Positions 1 through 7,612 of a DNA stretch of 64,000 bases are shown here, piece by piece. This DNA comes from PALSA-911 sp963839645. Lineage in GTDB: Bacteria; Pseudomonadota; Alphaproteobacteria; Acetobacterales; Acetobacteraceae. The stretch is from contig CAWIVZ010000002.1 of the NCBI GenBank assembly GCA_963839645.1, positions 1-64,000 on the forward strand. The letters are read 5' to 3'. The translations under genes and the position numbers were made by a program. Each line of letters opens with the position of its first letter. Positions within the stretch are counted from its first letter, which is position 1. A model generated the notes under the pieces. The model saw only the letters and a list, made by a program, of their open reading frames with translations, had not been told where the DNA came from and did not search any database.

Positions 1-10
1 CCCCAAACCC

Positions 11-74
11 CAGGAGGGCTCCGCCCCCTGCGTCTGCTTCGCAGCCACAGCCCGCAAGGGAACTCGTTCCCTTG
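11..74. terminator. Hairpins at the window edge, probably the terminator of an off-window gene
   Basis: Positions 55-63 and 66-74 form a perfect 9-bp inverted repeat around a 2-base centre. A second, imperfect GC-rich hairpin lies at about 11-30. Such paired GC hairpins commonly follow genes in GC-rich Alphaproteobacteria. No T-run follows, so the terminator role is inferred from position and shape only. Confidence 0.3.
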
Positions 75-395
75 ACCCTGATAAATTGGCTTCTTGGGGA
101 TAGGGCGATCATGCCCCGCGGCGTGGTGTGGGACGGCTTTCCTGAACAGGGCTGGCTGTTCGGTCAGTTTGCCACTGCGGGCAAACGAACGATGGGATCA
201 TCGCTCAAAGGCGCGATGATGAAACCTCTCCGATGCCCCACAAACATAATCCCGATGGGCACAAATGGCATGGAAGCCAGTCCACGAGCTGCACCGCAAT
301 ACGTTGCATCCACAAGGCAAAATATGAGGGGATGGCTGAGGATGTAGTCGGCAGTTTGGATGGGCGGGGAGCCATTCATCGGCGCGACGTCGGAT
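75..395. other. Stretch without a recognisable gene, left flank of the IS3 element
   Basis: No open frame here resembles a known protein. A minus-strand frame of 88 codons (164-430) runs across the insertion-sequence end, which argues against it being a real gene. The flank does not continue the IS630-type transposase found on the other side of the IS3 element, so it is not the missing half of that gene. Confidence 0.4.
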
Positions 396-422
396 TGAAC
401 CGCGCCGGGTTTGCCGGAGGCT
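396..422 (+). repeat. IS3 terminal inverted repeat, OrfB side
   Basis: These 27 bases are the exact reverse complement of 1680-1706. The transposase stop codon (427-429) lies only a few bases inside, which is normal for the right end of an IS3 element. Confidence 0.9.
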
Positions 423-426
423 GGTT

Positions 427-1659
427 TCATTGGGTCACGCCGCCATGGCGATGCGTCTCAGGTTCGGCATAGTAGCGGGCTTCGGCTTCGGCGGGCGGCA
501 CATTTCCGATCGGCTCGAGCAGGCGCCGATTGTTGAACCACTCGACCCAGTCCAGGGTGGCGAATTCGACCGTTTCAGCATCGCCAGGGGCCGCGTCTGT
601 GGATCACCTCGGCTTTGTACAGGCCGTTGATGGTTTCGGCAAGCGCGTTGTCGTAGCTGTCGCCGACGCTGCCGACGGAGGGCTCGATCCCCGCCTCGGC
701 CAGACGCTCGGTGTAGCGGATCGAGACGTATTGCACGCCGCGGTCGCTGTGGTGGACAGGCCGCCCCTGAACCGGGACGGCGGTCGGCCAGGGCCTGCTC
801 AAGCGCGTCCAGCACGAAGGCGGCATGGGCCGTGCGGCTACCCGCCAGCCGACGATGCGCCGGGCAAAGACATCGATGATAAAGGCGACGTAGACGAAGC
901 CCTGCCAGGTCGCGACGTAGGTGAAGTCCGACAACCACAGCGCGTTGGGCGCGGGGCGTGGAACTGCCGGTTTACCCGGTCGAGCGGACATGGAGCGGGC
1001 GGTCGCTGACGCGTGGTCGGACCTCCGGCCGCGCACGGCGCCTGCCAGGCCCATCGCCTCATCAGCCGAGCCACCTGCATCGGGCGATGCGATTCCCTCG
1101 CGCCGGAGCTGCCGCCAGACCTTGCGCACGCCATAGACCTGAAGTTCGCATCCAACACGCCTGATGTCGCCTGTCAGGACCAGCTATCACGCCGGGCCCG
1201 CGCGGGCAGACTGCCCGGGTCGGCGCGTCGGGCGGCATGGGCATGGTAGGTCCACGGGGCAATCGGCAGAAGCTGGCAGATCGGCTCGACCCCGTAGGCC
1301 CGCGATGATCATCGATAAATGCGATCATGGCTTGAACCGGCGGTCGAGCTCCGCCATGGGCAAAATACGCCGACGCCTTGCGCAGGATCTCATTGGCTTG
1401 GCGTAGCTCTCGGTTCTCGCGTTCCAAGGCTTTGATCTTGCGCACTGTCCTCCGTCGTGGGGCCGCCGCGCAGGCCCTGGTCGCGTTCCGCCTGCCGAAC
1501 CCAGCTCCGCAGCGTCTCGCCCGTGCAGCCAATCTTGCCGGCGATCGAGTTGATCGCCGCCCATTGCGACGGATGCTCAGCCTGGTGATCAAAAACCATG
1601 CGGACCGCCCGGGACCGCACCTCGGACGAAAACCTGTTCGTCGTTGGCTTGCTCATCAC
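427..1659 (-). pseudogene. IS3-family transposase OrfA/OrfB, multiply frameshifted
   Basis: OrfA starts at 1659 with a helix-turn-helix domain (motif GCTGETLRSWVRQAERD) and then needs frame changes near 1445 and 1340 to reach the leucine-zipper region (ALERENRELRQANEIL) and the OrfA end (AELDRRFKP). OrfB begins with MIAFIDDHR and is broken several more times before the rve integrase core. The core keeps LWLSDFTYVATW (first Asp), HSDRGVQYVS (second Asp) and DNALAETINGLYK (catalytic Glu). The final part, ending GGVTQ at 427, is in yet another frame. OrfA and OrfB are normally joined by one programmed -1 shift; here at least five shifts are needed, so no functional transposase is made unless the assembly is wrong. 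Confidence 0.85.
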
Positions 1660-1679
1660 TCCATCCTCTCAAGGGTTGG

Positions 1680-1706
1680 AGCCTCCGGCAAACCCGGCGC
1701 GGTTCA
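1680..1706 (-). repeat. IS3 terminal inverted repeat, OrfA side
   Basis: Exact reverse complement of 396-422. It lies about 20 bp upstream of the OrfA start at 1659. On the far side the sequence changes at once into the IS630-type transposase remnant. Confidence 0.9.
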
Positions 1707-2053
1707 ACCAGCCGCCAACGCACCACCTTGTGGCGTTCCGGATCAGGCCCCTGCCGCACCCACGCCGCCACCTGTTGTTCCTGCACGGGCGCAAGCTTGC
1801 GCGGCGGAGCGCCCCGGTTGGGGCGGTTTTTCAGCCCGTCCAGGCCAAACTCATTATAACGGTGCACCCAGTCGCGTAGCGTCTGCCGATCCATCCCAGC
1901 ACTGCACGCCGCTTCCGACCGGCTCTTGCCTTCAAGCACCAAGGCCAGCGCCAGTGCGCGCCGGGCCAGCGCGCTGTCAACGCAGCGCGCCGCTGCCCGT
2001 CTGAGGTCTGAAGCCGAGAGATCGTCCCGAGTGATCGCAACCGCCATGTCCAA
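1707..2053 (-). pseudogene. IS630-type transposase, N-terminal remnant
   Basis: The frame starts at 2053 (or the second Met at 2047) and encodes the N-terminal winged-helix region typical of IS630-family transposases: LALALVLEG, then a helix-turn-helix with MDRQTLRDWVHRYN, then VVRWRLVE. At that point it is cut by the end of the IS3 element. The DDE catalytic domain, about two thirds of the protein, is absent from the window on both sides of the IS3 element. It is therefore a dead fragment. The family call rests on the DRQTLRDWVHRYN and VVRWR signatures. Confidence 0.75.
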
Positions 2054-2399
2054 GCCTCCTCGCCTGAACAGGCCTTCAATCGCACATCCCCGCGTCGCTC
2101 CAAATCACAGGCGAGTCAACACATCGGGCCGCTGGTATAAGAAGTCGAAACATGATGATAAGCACACGCCAACTTATCTCTACGGTTCCTCAGAGATTCT
2201 CCAATTTGCCAAGCATTTTGATCTCCTGAAACGTGAAGTGACAGCCATTATGGTTTCATTCGCTATAAAACGTGAGGAAAGACAGCAACCCGCGTAGGAT
2301 GATTTGCTTTTTGCGCGCCTCCATCTTCAACGGGTCTCGGCATAGCCCATCACGGTTCTGGTCCGGCGGTGGGCTTCCAACCACAACGCATCCCACATG
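2054..2399. other. Gene-free, AT-richer spacer
   Basis: About 350 bp upstream of the IS630 remnant without a convincing reading frame. The middle part (about 2130-2290) is clearly richer in A and T than the rest of the window, consistent with foreign or decayed DNA. A plus-strand frame running 1926-2297 reads antisense through the IS630 remnant and looks like chance. Confidence 0.4.
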
Positions 2400-2756
2400 C
2401 TAACTATGCCTATGCCGTTCGCGTTTTACTTCCGTTCGGTAAATAGTCTCCAAGGGCGGTAAATCCTCATGCGCAACGAGCCACAGAACGTCTGCCGCGA
2501 CGCGTTGATTTTCATGCCGCAGTATATTTCCGATACCGGCGACCTTCGACCACGGAATACCCGGATACCGCGCCTTCACTTCATCGGTCACATGGCGGCT
2601 GGCTTCCGAAACGATCACGACGCCCCGCTCCACGAGCCATCGCTTACGCCAGTCCGCCTCGAAGCTATCGAGGGTAATTCCCGCAGTCTCGCTTCGGATG
2701 TGCTCGATTGCCTCGATGATATCGAACAGCCGGGCTTCCAGAGACCGGACAGCCGT
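2400..2756 (-). pseudogene. HEPN-family (HepT-like, DUF86) toxin, copy 1, start codon lost
   Basis: The frame encodes a complete-looking 118-residue HepT/DUF86 protein, a HEPN-fold RNase toxin normally paired with an MNT antitoxin. It should begin where the upstream MNT gene ends, with the ATG overlapping its TGA. Here that codon is ACG (2754-2756), whereas the second copy of the module at 6137-6139 has ATG. The only downstream alternative is GTG at 2633, which would drop the first third. The C-terminal motif reads GNILRHEN: the His is kept, but the Tyr usual in the RHxY position of MNT-linked HEPN proteins is Asn. The paired MNT gene overlaps by 1 base. Probably a silenced or altered toxin; an ACG start cannot be excluded. 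Confidence 0.65.
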
Positions 2757-3016
2757 CAGAAAACCTGCAGCGCGGACGCTTCGATCCGTTCCCGAAGAAC
2801 GGGGTGAAGGCTGGCCCTGGTCATGACATCGGCTTTACGTCCGAGGATACGCGCGGCAGCGTCCATCACGTCCATCAGCCCGAACAGGCTCAGCTTCCCT
2901 CGCTCGTGATCGAAGAACAGATCGACATCCGAATCCTCCCGCGCCTCATCCCGCGCGGTCGAGCCGAACAGATACAGATGCTCCACGCCGAGCCCTTTCA
3001 GTTCGGTCTCATGCTC
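2723..3016 (-). repeat. 294-bp direct repeat, copy 1 (MNT gene and toxin start)
   Basis: This stretch aligns without gaps to 6106-6399, with about nine of ten bases identical by eye. It covers the whole MNT gene and the first codons of the HEPN gene. Similarity stops sharply on both sides. The two copies are in the same orientation and enclose the Hint-domain gene. Confidence 0.85.
2756..2986 (-). CDS. MNT-type minimal nucleotidyltransferase antitoxin, copy 1
   Basis: A small nucleotidyltransferase-fold protein (76 residues from the GTG at 2986). In HEPN/MNT modules this protein neutralises the HEPN toxin, in studied cases by adding AMP to it. The catalytic signature is present: GSTAR, then SDVDLFFD with both metal-binding Asp residues. 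Homology with copy 2 extends about 10 residues upstream (EHETELKGLG), but there is no ATG, GTG or TTG there in this copy before an in-frame stop, so GTG at 2986 is the only available start. The stop codon overlaps the position of the lost toxin start. Confidence 0.7.
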   Translation of the reverse strand: MEHLYLFGSTARDEAREDSDVDLFFDHERGKLSLFGLMDVMDAAARILGRKADVMTRASLHPVLRERIEASALQVF

Positions 3017-3186
3017 AGAACCAGATCAAATGGCGTGCCGAGATCCATGAGCGCCAGCGCCACGATCAGCCGCTGGATCTCCGCCTCGCGACGCTGTCTC
3101 CTGGATAGGCTCCAGCCGCGTCTTGATGCAGGGTGATATGCCTCCTCCACCTGCTTCAATGAAAGTCGGTAATCGGCAAAGCGCAT
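2998..3186 (-). CDS. Small hypothetical protein upstream of the MNT gene
   Basis: A 62-codon frame beginning MRFADYRLSLKQ and ending LSMRPN, rich in Arg and Leu and probably helical. I do not recognise it. It ends just before the MNT start and begins just after the Hint gene, so it could be a remnant of the gene that used to precede the MNT module. It has no counterpart upstream of copy 2. It may also be a chance frame. Confidence 0.2.
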   Translation of the reverse strand: MRFADYRLSLKQVEEAYHPASRRGWSLSRRQRREAEIQRLIVALALMDLGTPFDLVLSMRPN

Positions 3187-3215
3187 CGAGCCGCGGATCG
3201 GGCGCCTCCAGGCCG

Positions 3216-5861
3216 CTATGCGGCACGCTGGCCTTCGCTGCGGCCGATTTCGGCGGGGACCACGTATGCTGCACCAGAAAACTGTATCTCCACCATCGTC
3301 GTGTCGCCCGGAACTGGCAAAGCGGCCGCGCCGTCGGTCCAACGCCATAGCTTCACACCGTTAGACTCCGGATCGTGCCAACCCGTGGTCAGCGACGGGT
3401 GATCCATCGCCAATTCTGTCCGATCCTGGCGACCGTGGAAGATAATGCGATGGATCGCGACACCCAATCGGCGCCGATCGTCGAGCCAGGGCTGAAGATC
3501 GGAGGGAGCGCAGGAGCGCGAGGCAATGTGGACCGTCCTGGTCTGTGGTGGCAGGACAAAGAGGACACGATTTGCCGTTACCTCGGCGGGCCTCACGTCA
3601 CGGCCATTCACAAGCAGTCGAAGCTCGGGGTCGGTCGTCGCCGCTGGCAGCGACACGGGTCGACCCAATTCGGCCGCCCTCGCGGCTAGCTGTCGCCAAA
3701 CGGGTTCGATTTGATCGGCAGCCATCAACGGCAAACACGAATACCGGCGGCGATGCTCTGGATCGCGCGGAGAGAAGTCGGGATGCAGATCCATGGGACG
3801 ATCGGTAGTCTCGAACCCGCTCCGATTGCCGGTGTCGAGATAGCTCTCGCACGGCAGTCCCTCGGCAAGGATCAGGTCATGCGCATCAAGTTCGACATGC
3901 CAGTAGGTCACGGCGTCGCGCGGCTCCTGCGCGATCGTGCGTCCGTTGATCAGCGCACTGACGGGTATCAGCCCGCCGTCCACCGCGATCGCGTGGCACG
4001 GGCTGAGCCAGAGGTCGCGCCGGGGCAGGCCGTCGCCGAACGCACCCTCGCGCACGCGGACCGGTTCGACCGCGGCGGGGCGGGGGTGGTGGCGCAGGTC
4101 GACGCGGCGGTGACCGAGCCATCGTACCGGACGCACGCCGCCGGAAGCTGTCAACACGACATCGCCGATCTTCAGCTGCTCGATCGCCACCTCGCCGTCC
4201 GGCGTGGCGATCCGCGTCCCCTCCGCATAGCACGCCAACTCGAACAACAGATTGCCCGGCGCGATGCCGCCGGTGTAGCCCTGCAGCGTGATCATGCTCG
4301 TCGGGCTGAGCGTGATGACGGTGCTGCCGGTGCTCGTATCCGTGTCGCCCGCCAGGGCCGTCGCGTCGAAGGATGGGCTGAAGCCCTTGAAGTCGAGCAG
4401 GAAATTCGTCGATGTGATGCCGGACAGGATGACGTTGCCTGAACTCGGCGTGTAGACGAGCGTGTCGGGGTCCGGCGCGAAGGTCACCCGATAGTCGCCG
4501 CCGCCGGCGACGAAAATGTCGTTGGTGTCCAGGGCAAAGTTGTTGAACCCGCTGATCGTGTTGTCCGTCGGCGAGCCGTCGATGCTGATCGTGTTGGACG
4601 CCGTATCGACCGTCGCGGTTCCCGTGCTGCCGAGCTGCAACACCAGCCGCGACGCGCCGTCGCCGATGAAGTGGTTGCCGGAGAACGCCAGGTTTCCGCC
4701 GGCGGTGCCGTCGAGCACACCGGGGAAGAAGCCGGAGGGCCCGGTCGTGGCGACGCGCAGGTTGAGCAGCAACAGGTCGCTGCCGCTCAGCGTGTCGCCG
4801 GGAATGCCGGACCCGACCGTTACGGTGTTGTTGGTGAACGTGATCGACCCGGCGCCGTCGATGCCCGCGACCCCGGCCGCTCCGAGCGCCGATCCGGCGT
4901 TGCCGCCCAACCCGCCGGCACCGCCGGTCCCGCCATACGCGTTGAGGGTGAACTGTACGCTCGGCCCGGTCAGCGTATCGCCAGACACGGTTGCCACGGC
5001 GTTGCCACCCCGCCCGCCGTCCGCACCGCTCCCGTTCGATCCGAAGCCCGTCGGCGGCGATCCGGACGGACCGACATTGCCGCCGGCGCCCCCGACGCCG
5101 CCCGATCCGCCCAATCCGCCGGTGACCTTCTCGGTCACGAAGATCGCCAAATCGTTGATGGCCGTCGCGCCCGAGAACGTCGCCTCGCCCGGCGCACCCG
5201 AGCCGCCAGCCGCCCCGTTCCCGCCATTGCCCGCCGAAAGGCTGCCGTTCCCGCCCGAACCCCCGAAGCCCCCCTGACCGCCCTGGCCGCCTGTCGCGAT
5301 GAGCTGGATCGAAAGATCGGTTGTGGCGTAGCTGATCATCGCGGTCAGATCGGCGTCCGCCACCTCGCCAATACCTCCGGTTCCGCCGCCCGCGCCGTCG
5401 GTCCCAATGCTATCGGTCGAGCCGCTCCCGCCGGTGGTGACGGTGATACCGAGCCCGCCTCTGCCTCCAGCGCCTCCAGCGCCTCCGGCCAATCCGCCGG
5501 GCAATCCGTTCGCGGTCGCGGTTATTGTGACGAATCCGGCATAGTGGGTCGACGCGGAACCGAACACGTCGTTGGCCAGGGTGATGAACGCCGCGCCGCC
5601 CTTGCCGCCGAGCCCGCCCGGAAGCGCTGGGGTGGTTGCGGTCGAGTTCGCGCCGCCCGCGCCGTTGCCGCCATTGCCGCCGACCGTGGTGGGGAAGACG
5701 CGGTTTAGGCTAGGCTCCAGGGAAAAATCAGTGTTGCTGTAGGGCGGAAGTGAATCGCTGGCGTTCCCGCCGTCGCCGCCATCGATCGTGCCGCCCGCCG
5801 AACCGGCCGCGCCGTCAGTGCCGGCAACCTGGGCGTTGAACGCGGTAAAGTCCACACTCAT
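3216..5861 (-). CDS. Glycine-rich repeat protein with C-terminal Hint (hedgehog/intein) domain
   Basis: 881 residues from the ATG at 5861 (GGGG-containing ribosome site upstream; an in-frame start at 5903 lacks one). Residues about 15-340 are low-complexity Gly-rich segments (GGAGGAGGRGG, GGQGGQGGFGG type) interspersed with short beta-prone stretches, and about 340-540 is Thr/Ser/Asn-rich and beta-like. A Hint_2-type domain follows at about 544-690: the predicted nucleophile Cys544 in ACYAEGTRI, then EQLKIGDVV, SPCHAIAVDG, INGRTIAQ, and a closing YWHVELDAHDLILAEG. About 190 further residues have no family I recognise. Hint domains self-cleave, and in Alphaproteobacteria this type is common on large secreted or surface proteins. 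No Sec signal peptide is visible, so a type I export route is possible (inference). The gene stands alone between two copies of a toxin-antitoxin fragment. Confidence 0.8.
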   Translation of the reverse strand: MSVDFTAFNAQVAGTDGAAGSAGGTIDGGDGGNASDSLPPYSNTDFSLEPSLNRVFPTTVGGNGGNGAGGANSTATTPALPGGLGGKGGAAFITLANDVFGSASTHYAGFVTITATANGLPGGLAGGAGGAGGRGGLGITVTTGGSGSTDSIGTDGAGGGTGGIGEVADADLTAMISYATTDLSIQLIATGGQGGQGGFGGSGGNGSLSAGNGGNGAAGGSGAPGEATFSGATAINDLAIFVTEKVTGGLGGSGGVGGAGGNVGPSGSPPTGFGSNGSGADGGRGGNAVATVSGDTLTGPSVQFTLNAYGGTGGAGGLGGNAGSALGAAGVAGIDGAGSITFTNNTVTVGSGIPGDTLSGSDLLLLNLRVATTGPSGFFPGVLDGTAGGNLAFSGNHFIGDGASRLVLQLGSTGTATVDTASNTISIDGSPTDNTISGFNNFALDTNDIFVAGGGDYRVTFAPDPDTLVYTPSSGNVILSGITSTNFLLDFKGFSPSFDATALAGDTDTSTGSTVITLSPTSMITLQGYTGGIAPGNLLFELACYAEGTRIATPDGEVAIEQLKIGDVVLTASGGVRPVRWLGHRRVDLRHHPRPAAVEPVRVREGAFGDGLPRRDLWLSPCHAIAVDGGLIPVSALINGRTIAQEPRDAVTYWHVELDAHDLILAEGLPCESYLDTGNRSGFETTDRPMDLHPDFSPRDPEHRRRYSCLPLMAADQIEPVWRQLAARAAELGRPVSLPAATTDPELRLLVNGRDVRPAEVTANRVLFVLPPQTRTVHIASRSCAPSDLQPWLDDRRRLGVAIHRIIFHGRQDRTELAMDHPSLTTGWHDPESNGVKLWRWTDGAAALPVPGDTTMVEIQFSGAAYVVPAEIGRSEGQRAA

Positions 5862-5876
5862 GATGAACCCCAATCG

Positions 5877-5891
5877 TTCTGTGTAACAGAA
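5877..5891. promoter_or_regulatory. Short inverted repeat upstream of the Hint gene
   Basis: TTCTGT and ACAGAA (5877-5882, 5886-5891) are separated by 3 bases, 16 bp upstream of the start codon at 5861. This could be an operator for a dimeric regulator or a small stem in the leader mRNA. No promoter hexamers could be assigned with confidence. Confidence 0.25.
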
Positions 5892-6055
5892 TATTCCGTT
5901 CAAGAACTGGACGGATGTCTACGACGTAAAACACAGATCTCGATAATTCACAGAACTAACCGGTAAGCCCAGGCATATGCTGGACGTATCGTTAAAGTCC
6001 AAAGCAATCAAGATATTCACGCGTAGTTGATCGACTACTCGGTAGGTGCCCGATT

Positions 6056-6139
6056 TTATGCGACCTCGAAAAGGCCGTGGAATAACTGCCGTAGCAAGCG
6101 TAGGCCGAAGAGCCGGGCCTCCAGCGACCGGGCCGCCAT
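6056..6139 (-). pseudogene. HEPN toxin, copy 2, truncated after about 11 codons
   Basis: The frame opens with ATG at 6139, overlapping the TGA of the MNT gene, and matches copy 1 only through SLEARLF. The sequence then diverges and stops at 6056-6058, giving 27 residues at most. The HEPN catalytic region is gone. This copy preserves the ancestral ATG that is ACG in copy 1. Confidence 0.7.
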
Positions 6140-6399
6140 CAGAAAACCTGAAGCGCGGACGCTTCGATCCGTTCCCGAAGAACGGGGTGCAGGCTGGCTC
6201 GCGTCATGACATCGGCTTTACGCCCGAGGATACGCGCGGCGGCGTCCATCACATCCATCAGCCCGAACAGGCTCAGCTTCCCTCGTTCGTGATCGAAGAA
6301 CAGAGCGACATCCAAATCCTCCCGCGCCTCGCCCCGCGCGGTGGAGCCGCACAGATACAGATGCTCCACGCCGAGCTGCTTCAGTTCGGTCTCATGCTC
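6106..6399 (-). repeat. 294-bp direct repeat, copy 2
   Basis: Gap-free match to 2723-3016 in the same orientation. The left boundary is the truncation point of the HEPN gene; the right boundary lies just inside the MNT start. Recombination between the copies would remove the Hint gene. Confidence 0.85.
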
Positions 6400-6405
6400 C
6401 CGCAA
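6139..6405 (-). CDS. MNT-type nucleotidyltransferase antitoxin, copy 2, catalytic Asp lost
   Basis: 88 residues from a TTG start (6405). It is nearly identical to copy 1 over the full length and keeps GSTAR. The second metal-binding Asp is replaced: the motif reads EDLDVALFF where copy 1 has EDSDVDLFF. In nucleotidyltransferase-fold proteins this DxD pair binds the metals, so the protein is predicted to be inactive as an enzyme, though it could still bind a HEPN partner. Its own toxin partner is truncated, so it is probably an orphan. Cross-talk with the copy 1 toxin is conceivable. Confidence 0.65.
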   Translation of the reverse strand: MREHETELKQLGVEHLYLCGSTARGEAREDLDVALFFDHERGKLSLFGLMDVMDAAARILGRKADVMTRASLHPVLRERIEASALQVF

Positions 6406-6435
6406 TCCGGTGGTGGCACGGCCCCAGCCGGCATC

Positions 6436-6461
6436 GGGCAGGTCGCTACCGCGACCTGCCC
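6436..6461. terminator. Perfect 11-bp hairpin between glycosidase and MNT copy 2
   Basis: 6436-6446 and 6451-6461 pair perfectly around the loop TACC. A second, 6-bp hairpin is at 6482-6496, right behind the stop codon of the glycosidase-like gene. Both lie downstream of that minus-strand gene, so termination is likely, though no U-tract follows. Confidence 0.5.
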
Positions 6462-6505
6462 TCCGATTGGCTAATCCGCAGCCGGCCCGCGGCCGGAGTC
6501 CGTAC

Positions 6506-7612
6506 CTATTTGGCGCGGTAGACCGAGGTAACCGCGTCGAACAGGGGGGTCTGGTTGAGCCCGTCCACGGTCATGGTGCTGCCGTTGCAATTGGTGCCGT
6601 CGTAGTGGGTGAAGTCCCGCTCGCTGTAGGTGATCGTCGAGCCCCCACTCAACGGGCTGCCGGAATGCGCATACGCGCCGAACGAGCCCTCCGACGTGCC
6701 TTGCATCCAGACCTTGTCGGCGAACTGGAAGAAGCACGACCCGATCAGCTTGGTCGGATTGCTGGTGCTGTAGTCCAGGCAACCCTTCAACTGGCCGACC
6801 ACGACATTGTGGAAGTCCGGTTTGGTCCGGTCCCGGCCGATCTCGGTAAACCAGATCGGCGTCGTATACTTCTCATAGGCCAGATCGACCCAGCCGCGCC
6901 CCAACCCCTCGGCATTCTCGAACAGGTATTCGCGTAAGTTGTAGGTCTGGGGAGCCAGGAACAGACGCTGGTTCAGGTTCCGGGTGGTGACCGACTTCAA
7001 CGGCGGCAGCAACTCGTCCCAGAAGCCGAAGCACGGCAACTCGCCATTGAATTTGGCGAATTGCACCGGATGGCCGAACCTCACCTCGCGGTAGCCGGGA
7101 AACTGGCTGGCTTCGATCTCCGCCCATCGCGTGGTGAAGGCCACGCATTCCGCCGCGCCATACCCAGCCAGTTCGTTGCCGAAGATGATACCGACGACCG
7201 CCGGGTGATAATCTGTCCCGTTGGCGTTCGAATAGGATTTGATCAGCGCGGGTATCAGCGTGTCGCGTTGCGGAAATCCACCGCCTGCCTGCAGGAAGTA
7301 GTTGGAAACCGGAACCAGCACGCCAATGCCTTTCGACTGGCAGAGATCGAGAAAATTGAGGTGAAGGTTGCGCGGATCCCAGTCATAGAGCCGGATCACA
7401 TCGACTCCCATCCACTTGACGGTGCCGAGATCGTGGCGGACGTTACCCTCTTCCCAGAATTTTCCCTCCGCATTGGTATAGTTGATGCCCCACAATGGGG
7501 CCATCGCGTCATAGGCGATGTCGCTGCCGAAAAACACGCAGGTTTGGTTCGCCATCGACGGGTTGTACGGTGGCGGGAAGGGCTGGTAACAAATTCCCTT
7601 TTGAAGCGGCAT
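6506..7612 (-). CDS. Clan GH-A-like glycoside hydrolase or transglycosylase
   Basis: 368 residues from the Met at 7612 (MPLQKGICYQPFP); a longer start at 7639 is possible but adds a basic stretch with no merit. The protein looks like a TIM-barrel glycosidase. GVDVIRLYDW matches the second strand in beta-1,3-glucan-acting families such as GH17 and GH72. Glu147 in GNELAG is the likely acid/base and Glu257 in WFTEIG the likely nucleophile, the NE...E pair of clan GH-A. No signal peptide is obvious, which is odd for an enzyme of extracellular glucans. The exact family and substrate are not determined; action on a beta-glucan is inference. It stands alone, with hairpins behind it. Confidence 0.6.
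   Translation of the reverse strand: MPLQKGICYQPFPPPYNPSMANQTCVFFGSDIAYDAMAPLWGINYTNAEGKFWEEGNVRHDLGTVKWMGVDVIRLYDWDPRNLHLNFLDLCQSKGIGVLVPVSNYFLQAGGGFPQRDTLIPALIKSYSNANGTDYHPAVVGIIFGNELAGYGAAECVAFTTRWAEIEASQFPGYREVRFGHPVQFAKFNGELPCFGFWDELLPPLKSVTTRNLNQRLFLAPQTYNLREYLFENAEGLGRGWVDLAYEKYTTPIWFTEIGRDRTKPDFHNVVVGQLKGCLDYSTSNPTKLIGSCFFQFADKVWMQGTSEGSFGAYAHSGSPLSGGSTITYSERDFTHYDGTNCNGSTMTVDGLNQTPLFDAVTSVYRAK

Larger units (their letters stand above)
396..1706 (-). mobile_element. IS3-family insertion sequence with intact ends and a broken transposase
   Basis: The element is 1311 bp, a normal size for the IS3 family. It is bounded by perfect 27-bp inverted repeats (396-422 and 1680-1706) that begin with TG and end with CA, as IS3 ends do. 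Inside, on the minus strand, are an OrfA-like helix-turn-helix region and an OrfB-like DDE integrase region, both frameshifted. The bases just outside the ends do not show a clear 3-4 bp target duplication. It lies against a truncated IS630-type transposase, which suggests a deletion next to the element after insertion. The perfect ends mean it could still be mobilised if a related intact element is elsewhere in the genome. Confidence 0.9.

Noticed and set aside
164..430. An 88-codon minus-strand frame at the left edge
   Set aside because: It starts inside the IS3 end and runs into the flank, so it cannot be an original gene, and it has no recognisable domain.
4516..5708. Pro- and Arg-rich plus-strand frames opposite the Hint gene
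   Set aside because: The proline-rich pattern is only the complement of glycine codons in the repeats of the Hint protein.
4800..5720. Possible CRISPR or tandem-repeat array
   Set aside because: The periodic short repeats encode Gly-rich protein in one frame; they vary in length and have no spacers.
2723..6399. The flanked Hint gene as a composite transposon
   Set aside because: The flanking repeats encode a toxin-antitoxin segment, not a transposase, and have no terminal inverted repeats.
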